Source: Agarophyton chilense
Lineage: Eukaryota > Rhodophyta > Florideophyceae > Gracilariales > Gracilariaceae
Direction of reading: 5' to 3'
Assembly: GCA_030374765.1 (NCBI GenBank)
Contig: JARGXX010000099.1
Span: 1,364,001-1,428,000 of the forward strand
Length of the DNA: 64,000 nt
Shown: piece by piece, positions 1 through 9,638 of the stretch
Layout of the letters: every line of letters starts with the position of its first letter
Position numbering within the stretch: the first letter of the stretch is position 1
Notes under the pieces: model-generated
Database searches by the model: none
Told to the model about the DNA's origin: nothing
The model's input: only the letters and a program-made list of their open reading frames with translations
Program-made: the position numbers and the translations under genes

Positions 1-11
1 TACCAACTTCG

Positions 12-767
12 TTGAGGGCGCGATTTCTATACCTCGCCCATTTCCCCCGCTTGTCTGGTCATCCTGGAGGCCGACAAATGTACCAGACACTAAGGAAGTT
101 CTTCTACTGGCCATTAATGGCGCAGGACCTATGGAAAACCGCATGGAAATGGGCATCGTGCGCACAGATTCGAGGGTCTCGCGCCAACCATGAGGCCAAA
201 CTGAAGCTCTTCCCCGCCGCAGGTCCAACGGAATTTGTCGCAATGGATGTACTTAGGCCTTTGCCTAAGTCGTTCCATGGTAAACGGTTTGTCTTGGTTA
301 AAACCGATACGTTTACCAAACTTACCCGAGCCCTGTCCCTAGGAAAGACAACGGCCACGGATTTCGCCGCGGCCTTCTTGTCTTACTGGTTATATCCATA
401 TGGCAATCTACTGTACCTCCTTACAGATAAGGGTAGCCGGTTTGTGTCCAAATTCTTCTCGCATGTCTGTGCTACCTCAGGTATCAAACATGTGACCACC
501 ACAGCGTACCACCCGCAAACCAATGGCCAAGCCAAACGCTTCAACTGCACTCTTCAGCACCGGTTGGCGCACTTCATTTCGGAGCACCAATTGGACTGTG
601 ACGAAGACGTTGAGCCACTGGCTTATGCCTACAACACGCAGGTGCACGCTTTCACGGGGACAACGCCTTTCGAATTAACTCTAACGAGAGCACCATTGCC
701 GATAGCTGTTGACATTCGGGAATCTATCACACCCCACGACATAAAGGAGGGGATGACTCCTACCTAG
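12..767 (+). pseudogene. Ty3/Gypsy copy A integrase (5' truncated by window)
   Basis: Integrase would insert retrotransposon cDNA into chromosomal DNA. The N-terminal zinc-binding region is visible as HPGGRQMYQTL followed by CAQ, but its second cysteine is missing from the usual CxxC. The catalytic core follows: first Asp in VAMDV, second Asp in LLTDKGSRF, and the third acidic site in NGQAKRFN. Related integrases have NGQVERFN, so the catalytic Glu is Lys here. The frame ends at a TAG at 765-767. Downstream sequence to about 1020 still reads as integrase C-terminal sequence in broken frames. Family identity is secure; loss of activity is inferred from the E-to-K change and stops. Confidence 0.85.
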
Positions 768-1022
768 GCGAAGTGCTACTCGCGCTGACGCACTGATCGC
801 ATTCTCCAATCGGCCAGAACTGTAATAACCAAAGTCCAACGGCGCTACAAGTTCGATTTCGACAAATCCGTTAAAAACACACTGAGCTTTGGAAAAGAAT
901 ATCTGGTTTACCTGGACCGGGCACCGAAGGACAGTGAGGAACTCGAGGACACTACGCGGAAGCTCTTATCCAGCTCTACGGGACAATACAAAGTCCTTAA
1001 GGCCGATGAACACACCATCACG

Positions 1023-1619
1023 TTGTTTATTGACGGCCTACAGGACACTGTGCTTATTGACCGCGTGACACGAGCTCTAAGATCCTCTGTAACACCAAAG
1101 TCCCATCCCCCTGGCCCAACGGAAGCACCACGACCTCAGGTCGACGCTCAAGCCTTCACACCACCTAAAGCAGTTCGCGAGGACTCCACTAGCCCCACGG
1201 ACACGATGGTCACTGCCAACTACTATGACCCATCGCTCCCAACCGACTCCGATGGAGTCGCCTTTCTGTACCACACTGTCCTTCCGGAGGATGAACATCA
1301 TCCGGAATATGTGATTGAGCGCATCATCTCCGCCGGTCTGGGAGAATATGGAACTATGCGCTATCGCGTCCGTTGGTTCGGCTACACACCTGACGAAGAT
1401 ACTTGGCAAGAGCCTCAAACCATTCCCGCTACTTTTATCGCCAGCTATTGGCGCAGAATCGGCCACTCGGATCGCGGCCTTCACGACGGGCCAGCCATTG
1501 GTCCGCACAATTCCAAACCGCCGCTAAAACCACCTCCCGACAGGACGGTTCGCCGGAGCACGACAGTTCGTCGTAGCTCCTGCATCAGGGAACAAATTCA
1601 GTCCTTCGGAGACACCTGA
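1023..1619 (+). CDS. Ty3/Gypsy copy A integrase tail with chromodomain
   Basis: The C-terminal end of pol. A chromodomain is visible at about residues 93-145: EYVIERII, then YRVRWFGYTPDEDTW with the aromatic residues typical of methyl-lysine-binding chromodomains. In chromoviruses this module tethers the integrase to chromatin for targeted insertion. The upstream 90 residues are low-complexity linker rich in Pro, Thr and Ser. The ATG at 1023 is simply the first in the open frame; the segment is probably read as part of pol rather than started here. It matches the chromodomain of copy B at 40591-40938 in position and sequence. Confidence 0.8.
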   Translation: MFIDGLQDTVLIDRVTRALRSSVTPKSHPPGPTEAPRPQVDAQAFTPPKAVREDSTSPTDTMVTANYYDPSLPTDSDGVAFLYHTVLPEDEHHPEYVIERIISAGLGEYGTMRYRVRWFGYTPDEDTWQEPQTIPATFIASYWRRIGHSDRGLHDGPAIGPHNSKPPLKPPPDRTVRRSTTVRRSSCIREQIQSFGDT

Positions 1620-1801
1620 GGAAAGCCTGAGACACTCTCAAGATTAAACGCCGTCCTGGGGCACGCACATTTGAGATACAAGAAAGACCTTGGGAAAGCA
1701 CAAACACTACTTTATTTAACTTATTCGAGTAACTGACACCTGCCTAACAGCCCTCGGTATGACCTCAAGGTTCGCGGAAGCGCTTCGAACACCAACAGGA
1801 C

Positions 1802-4377
1802 TCACTGGGGCGGTGCAGGAGTAGCCTCGTTGTCTTCATTGGAACCTGGAGGAGCGAAACCGAGGCTAGGGTCACCCAAGGAGCCAAATAGACCACCAGA
1901 ACCGAACCCAGCGAGCCGGGTACGCTTCTTCGGCGGGGATTCTCCTGAGCAACTATTGTCGCCATCGAAAACCTCCCGGTTACTCAAATTGAGACCATAT
2001 CTGGCATCCAAGGCTGCAGTATCCCTCTTGGACATCGCCTGCGCATTCTGCTGCAGGATATTGACCATGGCGGACTTCAAGTCCTGACCCTGTTGGACAA
2101 CCACGGCGTAGCGAGCCGAGCGATGCGCCCAGTAGCAGCCTTCCTTCGAGACTATGGCAATGTCCACCGAGGCCGTGATACCAACGGTACGGCAGACATG
2201 ACGAAGATCCGCAGCTGCAGCCGTGACCGAAGCACGAAAGTGTACCAAAGGAGAGAACGGAGCGATGTCGACGGCCTCGGTAGATGTTTGAGCAAGTGCC
2301 CCGCCTACAGGACTTTCGGTCTCGACAGTAACCTCGCCAGAAGCAGTATTCACTTGGGCGACGGGCGGCTCATACGAGACCTCATCCTGAAGAGCAGCGC
2401 CCGGACGAGCCGGAGGAGGGGAAGCATTTGGCAACACCACAGCGGACTCGATCGGAAGATAAACGCCCTCCACAAGTAGGACGAAGGGATTTTCTCCGAA
2501 GGATCCTCCGTCGGACATACCAGCAGGAACTAACGGCGTGGCTTCTACATCAGGCTCGAAGAACAGAGGATCAAAACCAATGGTCTTCGGATAATAGTCG
2601 GGCACATGACGCCTCGGAATGTCCGATGGATGATTTTTCACAGACTTGGCGGGATAGGTACGAGCGTCGTCCCAACCCTGAGAATGCAGCGGAATCGGCG
2701 TGAATGAGTCGGTATCCCATTCATACCAAAGAAACCTGGTAGTCTTGCCCCATTCCATCAGTAGGACATGATATAAAAGGGCCTCGGTCTCCTCGACGTC
2801 GAACTGGGTCCCACGGACGATATTCGGGATTCCCAGGTCCCTTAGGAAACGGATCATGATGTCCGGGAGCGGGATTAGGCGACCTTGAAAACCGGGTATG
2901 TGCTCATCGTACCATACCCTCCAATCCTCCGAACGGGCATTACCACGGATTCTGTATTTCGCGGTATCCAGGAATGCCATAAAGGACATCACGCTCAGCT
3001 CAACGAAGAGTACCTGCCAGGACAGCCACAACCTTCGGTCATTGTCATCGCCCATGAATTAAGACGAGCGGTTCACCACCACAGACGGTGTGGGAACCAA
3101 AAGGAGCGGCAAAACACGCCAATACATGGCCCATAGGTTTTCATCCTCGTGGGGAAGCGAGAGGTACAACGGAAGGCGTTTGTCGGCGCTCATGTCGTGG
3201 AACTCCACTTGGTGCCAACAGAACAAGAACCCCGGGGACTGACGCAGAAGACCATCGGGCACGTGAATTTCGTTCCAATAGACCCGGTTTGACATCCAGA
3301 ATAAGTGGTCGTACGGGCCACCGTAAGCGCCAAGAGGTTGTGACCAGCCAAAGGAAAGCGCACATGAGGCGAGATAAAGTACGTGTATAGGTCCGAAAGA
3401 AGTTTGTTCACCCTGAACTGGTAGTCAGCTTCCTCCTCGCAGCGGAGGTACGGCATGTGCGCTTGGAAGAGGGTCGCGTCGCCGAACACGGATCCACAGG
3501 ACAATGCAACCATCGGTTATACCACGAGACGCTGCGCGCGTTCTTGCTGCCCCTCCGGAAGTCAGGTATCTTGGCAAAGCTTCGGGCCTCAAGATACATA
3601 TGGCAAAACCTTTGGTATTCTTCCAAAGAGGACGGAAGAACGGCATGATGCACTGCCCGCGGGTTTCGTCCGATGGTATGGTCAAAGCGGTCCCCAGGAC
3701 ATTCGTGGGACACTTGATATCCCGAGGAGCTCCCCGCTGGGTTGTTCGAAGTCATGGTACCGATGGCCTCAGGTTGGTCCGTCGGGAAATATATGGGAGA
3801 GCCGACGGAGGGGGCATAGTCCGAAGGAAGTAGGGCGTATCCGACGGGCTTAAAAGGCGGGTCCGCTATGGCGCGCGACCAATGGAAAAGTACCACGATG
3901 GTAAACGAAGTGACGGAGTCGACCCTGACGGAGTGACAGGCGTAGACCATGGTCGACAAAGCGCGGAGGACCGCTAAAGGAAGAACCGATACTAAGGAAG
4001 AAGCCAATGGACCGCCTCGGAAACGCAATGCAAGGAATACGGCGGCGATGCCCCTATGGCTATCGCTCACGGCGCGAGGGAGTTTCCGTTCTTAGGAAAA
4101 TTAATTGCCCTTCCGAGCCAATGTTCAGCTCGCGCTCCCTTGCATCCCCGCAGGCGAGGACGACGCGACGTCCCGTCGCGCCCGATGGTACCGGGATAAA
4201 CGGAGTGCTCACGTACCCTGGGTCAATCACGAGGCCATCTAGGCTTCGCCGTGACGGTCGAGTCTTAAGGAGGGAGATATGCAAAGGAGCGACGATAACG
4301 GTTGAGCTCTGTAAGCTACCGGACCCCGAAGGATCTTGCAGGTGACACGTGTACGGGTCGACCTTAGGTGGACTCAT
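1802..4377 (-). pseudogene. antisense ORF of Ty3 copy A, function unknown
   Basis: A long coding region on the strand opposite to gag-pol, between the chromodomain and the expected 3' LTR. It begins MSPPKVDPY at 4377 and proceeds through several frames (about 4377-4060, 4070-3408, 3513-3190, then 3295-1802 with one stop near 3058), so it carries frameshifts. The best preserved part is 1802-3055 (417 aa), rich in Trp and Phe with hydrophobic stretches, then a Pro/Ser/Glu-rich tail with a basic PPKKRTR motif. It has the same position, orientation and a recognisably similar order of motifs (for example IPLPDIMIRFLRDL versus IPPMLRTIMRQIDL) as the ORF at 38294-40189 of copy B. I do not recognise the family. 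Confidence 0.6.
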
Positions 4378-4738
4378 GTAGATTTTTTTTTTTTTTAATT
4401 AGTGTAATAGATTAGCAGTACAGAGCCAGGGAGATCTCAGCGCCTCGCCAGTACTATTTACTTGGCTCGAGTGACGCTTCTCCCTTAGAGTACGGTAGGC
4501 ACCGTTAGGATACTAAATAACACTCTTTGGTATATTAGTTTCACCCTTTGGTCTTCAAGCCATCGTTTCCGTAGCTCCAACCTGTAGGACTACGCAGTAT
4601 TCGCCAGCCCGTTGCGCCAAATACTCTGGGAGTGCCGCCGTCAAGGATTCGAACCTTAGGACCCGCTCTACCACGCTACCACCAGTCGAGACCCGTAGGC
4701 TGACTCAACCGTCATTGCGTTACACCCTTAACCCCAAA
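4378..4738. other. presumed 3' end of Ty3 copy A with tRNA-like boxes
   Basis: After a 15-base T run (about 4383-4397) a possible LTR start, TGTAATAG, lies at 4404, matching where the 3' LTR of copy A should begin by comparison with copy B. No second LTR copy is in the window to confirm it. On the minus strand, 4620-4690 contains a GGTTCGAATCC box (RNA polymerase III B box) preceded by GGTAGCGTGGTAGAGC, which resembles an A box, but the two are too close for a complete tRNA and no acceptor stem pairs. It may be a SINE or decayed tRNA fragment. Confidence 0.3.
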
Positions 4739-5635
4739 ATGGCGGAAATTGATTCCCATCCATTCTCTACTGCAAACCACGAACCTATTCAAACCTATAT
4801 CACCGACGCTCTCATCACTGCCGGCCCTTCCTCTTCCATCTTTTTGTTCCCTCCCAATTCATGACAACTATCGCCAGCGTTTCTTTCAGAGATACTTCAC
4901 CTATCAAGAAAAAAAATCGTTCTAAACTCACTCCGAAGAATGACCTCGTAATTGCTCGAGAGGTATCCGCAGCGCAAGCACACATCATTTGATATGAAGA
5001 GAGTCGGAAAACGTTCGGACGGGGAGCCACGAAAGTAAATCTCAATAAGTTCTGTTACAAAAGGTCATTTCTTAGAGAATCCAAGACCGTTTCAAGAAGA
5101 GTTAGGATAAATTAGAGCAACGACATGCGGCGAATAGTCGTCTTTCTGGAGTTGATGGAGCGATTAAAGAACCTAGTGAGTTATAAGGAGGGATAAAAGA
5201 AACAAGGTACGATATAGAAAAGGTTGCAGAGGACGAAGTGCCCGCTTTGGAAGAGAACGAAGCTAAAGAAAAAAAACAGGTTGTAATGTGGTTGGAAGAT
5301 CGCTAGCATGGAAGAAGGGCCAAATAAACGACAAAAAGAAGATGTCATACACGATAGTGAGGCTAATTTTGCTAGGAATAAACTAAAGACTCACAATATG
5401 CCTTAGAATGCGCTCAATGAAGATCTGACGTCGTTTGGCATGGTTCTAAAGGAAGAAGCTATCTTCTTTCGTATAGAAGTAGACTCGAGGCGATTGGAGT
5501 TCGAGAAGGTGCGTATCGAGGTCGAAAACCATAACTGTGAAAAAGACGGAGAGAAATCAAAACGCACAACGTACAGGAGCTTGAGAATTTTAAGCCGATT
5601 ATGGCCGCCTTCGTACAGACAAAAAAGTAGGAATA
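4739..5635 (+). pseudogene. decayed SANT/Myb-like coiled-coil protein gene
   Basis: The + strand reads as one protein across several frames: an ATG at 4739 (MAEIDSHPFSTANHEPIQ), then KKKNRSKLTPKNDLVIAREV near 4908, VQDRFKK-like sequence near 5080, NSRLSGVDGAI near 5135, then a Glu/Lys-rich coiled-coil tail with RLEFEKVRIEVEN near 5490 and a stop near 5635. Stops and frameshifts interrupt every 30-60 codons. The pattern (KNDLVLAREV, QDR-K, RLSGV) resembles SANT/Myb-like proteins that accompany DNA transposons in algae and oomycetes; this identification is from memory and moderate. It lies just outside the left end of T1. Confidence 0.45.
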
Positions 5636-5716
5636 GTGGATTAAAATTGCAATTTAATTAAGGGGCAAGTTTGGAAGCAACTAGAAGAACGCGAATGGAA
5701 CTTATTGAAGTGACAA

Positions 5717-5739
5717 CGTCAGTTTTCTCGGAATGCTAG
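5717..5739 (+). repeat. T1 left terminal inverted repeat
   Basis: Twenty-three bases starting CGTCAGTTTTCTCGG that match the reverse complement of 21563-21585 at all but two positions, and match 63508-63530 directly at the same level. Confidence 0.8.
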
Positions 5740-6231
5740 TTCAGTGGTCAAAAAAGGACGAATTGAAATGACCGAAAACCCCGTGAATTTATCCAAATTG
5801 GGAGGTATTAATTCCCGAAAATGTTTTCATTCGTTCATTAGTGCTAGTTTGTATGGGAAGGAAAACTAGCACATATCTGCAGTTTTTCTAGTTTTGATGG
5901 AGGTAAAACTAGCGTGAATCTTTCTGTCGCCGTAGTTTAAAGGTAAAAGTAGAGAAGTGGTGCAGGAGCAGATTCAATCTTTGTGCGCTCTAGATTGACA
6001 GATTAGTACAAACAACCGGTCCCAAAATGGACCTCAAAATAGAAATTGAACATTTAGTACCATCCATATCAATCGCAATAGAATCGCAGCCCGACCTGGC
6101 AGACCTCACGTGCCTTGCATTCTATATTATTCTCCACCGCCCTCCCCTGTCACGTGCCCTGTGTGCGCCATACTCTCTCTCCGTCTACGCCCCCTACCAA
6201 CTTCTTTCCCACCACCTCTCCTCCACCCACC
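5740..6231. promoter_or_regulatory. T1 left subterminal region
   Basis: No gene. It contains repeated short motifs of the type CTAGTTTT/AAAACTAG (near 5848, 5865, 5887 and 5907) that also recur in the right subterminal region (near 21492, 21540 and 21551), and a TGGTCAAAA near 5742 mirrored by TGGTCAAAAC near 21430. Such subterminal repeats are the usual transposase-binding sites of CACTA-like elements; binding here is inferred. Confidence 0.45.
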
Positions 6232-9200
6232 ATGCCTTCCTGCTGCTTCAACGGTTTCTTTTTCTTCGCCCGAGAAATCCCCGCCCTCCAGCGGCACCAG
6301 AGAAGGTGCCCTCATCGCCTCTCCGCCAACAAGCGCTTCCTCTCCCCTGGCGGAAATGAACCCAACTTCCCCCCCCGCACAAAACGCCACAAATCCACCT
6401 CACAACTCCCCCCTCATCCTCCTCCCTCACATCGCCCTTCCGACAACGTCCCTCTCGCACACCATGACTCCTACCTCCAAGACCTGCTCTCTCTTTCTCC
6501 CTCCACACCCAGGACGCCATCCACGTCGCCACTGCCCCTCTCGGTTCCCCCTCCTCTCTCGCTCTCTCCCCCCTCCCTCCTTCCACTCCCCCCCTCGACA
6601 ACCCCCACCTGGAGAAAATGGTCCTCTACATCTCCTCCATCGCCTCCAAGCTTGGACAACGAAAGGCTGACGAACTCATCACTCTCCTTAATGATCCCCA
6701 CTTCTCCGAATCAACATTCCAGAACTCAGTCTCCTCCGCAAAGCAATGGCTCGAGCTCCAGGCAGACCTCTTCCACCAGAGAATCAGGTCCATTGGTTTC
6801 GCCCCCTCCACCATCTTCGATCCCCACAAACGCTTCTCCGCAACCCTCTTCCAGAAAGACGCAATCCATGTCCTCAAACAACAGCTCGCCCTCGCACACT
6901 TTAAGAACACCTTTTTCCACCCCATCTCCCAAACATCCGCCTCCTGCTCCCCCGCCTTCGCACACCCCATGGCAGCCACCCTCGGCTCAAAAGTCGTCCC
7001 CGCACTCAAGACCCCCATCATGCAGTCCACAAAAGATAACATCGTCTGACATCTCCCTCACTCCACCGGTATCGACTCCTTCATCGGGCTCGTCCAAATC
7101 TACTTTGACAAGTCCTCTACCTCTCTCAAATCTTCTTCCATCACCTCCTACCCCCTCCACATCACCCTTCTCAACTTCTCCGACTCCTTTCGCCGCAAAT
7201 GCATCTCCGACAATCTCACACTCCTTGGCTATCTTCCCACCTCCTTCACCCCAATCACTCCTTCTCCAGATGCAGATATCATCACTCATTCTTCCTCCAT
7301 CCCCCGCCAAACAAAAATGGAACTCATACAGCAGACCATCTCCTCCCTCCTTCAACCTCTCTTCTCTTCCGCCCTCCCCGGTTTCCCCTTCCGCGACGCA
7401 GACGGCGTTCTTCGTCAATGCCACCCCATCATCGCCAGCTACTGCGCAGACATTCCCGAGGCAAAGGATATTCTCGCCATCTCCCACGGCACCCGCCCCC
7501 AGCACCCCTGCCACAGATGCTCTGTCCCTCGCTCACAACTCCACCAACACTCTCACGCCCATCCCCCTCGATCTCTTCCCCTCACCCTTGCAGCCCGCAA
7601 CAAACACTTCTCCCTCCTCAAGGACTCCGAAGCAGCTCTCCTCGCCCGCAAGCCAAGAGTCTCGCGCAACTTCAAGGAACAAGCTCTCCAAGCACTCCAC
7701 TCCCTCTCCCTCGCAAAATACCCCTCCCTCTTCGAGTCTTACCCCCTTTTCAACATCACCCCCCTCGTCACCCCATACAACATCTTCCCCTTCGAACCCC
7801 TCCACAACTTCTACCTCGGCGTTTCCAAACTCATCAAGCTCGCCGCCATCGAACGTCTCAGATCAGAACACCTCTTCACCACCATCAGCTCCACAAACTC
7901 CCGCCGTTGCTTCCACTCCGTCCGCACCTCCATCCTCAAGCACTCCAACTTCATCCTCACCGCCATCGAAAATTATTCCCCAGCTACCGGCCTCCACATC
8001 GACTTCTCTACTTCCGAAAGCGGGCAGTCCCTCAACGGCTTCTTCACAACTGACGGGGTCCGCGGCATGCTAGAAGCAAAAGACTACCGCGCCCTCGACA
8101 TGGTCTTCCCCTTCATCGGCGCCTTTTTCGACCGCTGCTGTGACGAAGCCAATTCCGCTCCCATCACAACTGTCTTCTCCAAGTACACAGACCTCCTCCT
8201 CACCTCCATGTGCTACAACTCCGTCCCCTAATGGACCACTTCTCGTCTTGCCAAACTCGCCTCCCAAATCCATTCCTTCAAGCACAGAGCTGTCGATGTT
8301 CTCGGTCCATACCATCCCTCCAACCTTGGCACCCTCAAATTCCACCTTCTCGATCACATCGTAGACGACATTCGACGCTTTGGGGGTCTCCACTTCAACG
8401 ATGCAGGCATCTTCGAACAAGCCCATACCCTCTTCAAAGCACATTACTCCCGAACCTCCAAGCGCAGACCCACCGCGCACAACGAAACCATCCGTGCCAT
8501 CGAACGCTCCGATGCCGTCAACAATTGGATTTCTCTCTCCGCTGATCCTTCCGTCACCTCATCCTCCCATGCCCCTCCTCCTCCCTTCCAAGCCCGCAAA
8601 CCAGGTTTCGTCCGTGATGGCAAGCACACCTCCTTTTCCGATCTCATCACCGCTCACAAATTCCTTCGAGCAAACCCCCACTCAACAATCTCTTCCCTTC
8701 AGGACCTCTTCTACCCAGACACTATCGCCATCATCTCACAGATTGGAACCCTCGCACTCCCCTCCTTCGTCACACTCACACTCGAAACACTAGCTGTCAA
8801 CCAGGACTCCCCCACTCTCCGCCAAACCCGTCTCACATTCGTCAATTCCGCATACGTCGTCGGCGGCTTCACCCCAACCCTAGACGACTACATCGCCGAT
8901 CGAAACGAGCTCGCCGTCAAAGATCCCCCTCTCCCACTCATTCAACGTATCTTCGCTGCTCCCTCCTTCGGTCCCTCTAAAACCCCAAAGTTCTCCCACA
9001 TCCTCGTTGCCGGTTCCAGCTTCTCCAACCCCACTCCCACCGCCTGGGTCTGCAAGCTCAACTCTCTTCTTCGCTTCACCACCCCTTCTTCCCCTTCCAC
9101 TCATAACGAGTTCGCCTTCGTTCAGTTCCTCGAACTCGTTCCACCCCAGGATCAACTCGATGTCTCTCTCAATTGCATCTGCCTCCGATGGGCAATAGAC

Positions 9201-9497
9201 GACGAACAAAACCACACCGCCCACCCTCTTCCTATCTCAAACACTTCCAACTCCGACAACGTCTCCCCCTGGTTCGGCCTCGTACCATCCTCTTCCATTC
9301 TCGGCCCCGTTCATGTACTTCGCCAAAACTACCCCGCACCCCCTTTCACCCCTCGATTGCACTGGCGCTTCCATCGATTTTACCTCAACAGATTCTACCT
9401 AGACCCAACTGCCAAGCCCTACTTCTCCAACACCACCACTGGTGGCACAACACCACCACTGGGTGGCACCTATAATAATACCTCCCAAGGCACATGA
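6232..9497 (+). pseudogene. Plavaka/CACTA (Tnp2)-like transposase of T1
   Basis: Probable DDE transposase that cuts and inserts T1. The ATG at 6232 opens with an N-terminal C2H2/C-type finger (MPSCCFNGFF ... LQRHQRRC), as in Plavaka-type transposases. The frame changes near 6480-6510, where CACACCCAG could be a splice acceptor. From there one frame runs to TGA 9495-9497, broken only by TGA 7047-7049 and TAA 8229-8231. Supporting motifs: FRDADGVLRQCHPIIASY, HPCHRCSVPR (zinc-ligand-like), PFEPLHNFYLGV (the D/E-x-LH-x3-G motif of Tnp2), LKFHLLDHIVDDIRRFGG and IFEQAH. About 1,080 codons. Family placement between Plavaka, CACTA and KDZ is not settled. The + strand is extremely C/T-rich, creating long Pro/Ser shadow frames. 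Confidence 0.72.
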
Positions 9498-9638
9498 TCC
9501 AATAAAATATTCACCGCTGCTTTTCTTCCATAGCCGACCCCCATCTTGCTCCACCTCCTTACCCCCTTATCCCCCCGTACCTTATCACTCTCCCACTCCT
9601 TGCCTACTCCCCAACGCTAAGCGCTTGAACCGTGGTTC

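Noticed and set aside
4620-4690. tRNA gene on the minus strand
   Set aside because: The B box is good, but the A-B spacing is too short, there is no anticodon arm and the acceptor ends do not pair.
6115-8073. 652-codon Ser/Pro-rich plus-strand frame
   Set aside because: Beyond about 6490 it is a shadow of the transposase in a C/T-rich region; the alternative frame carries the recognisable family motifs. Only its first part, with the zinc finger, is accepted as coding.
9420-9475. Short repeated ACCACCACTG(G)GTGGCAC near the transposase stop
   Set aside because: Two adjacent copies of a 20-base unit within coding sequence; too small to interpret, though it could form a hairpin.
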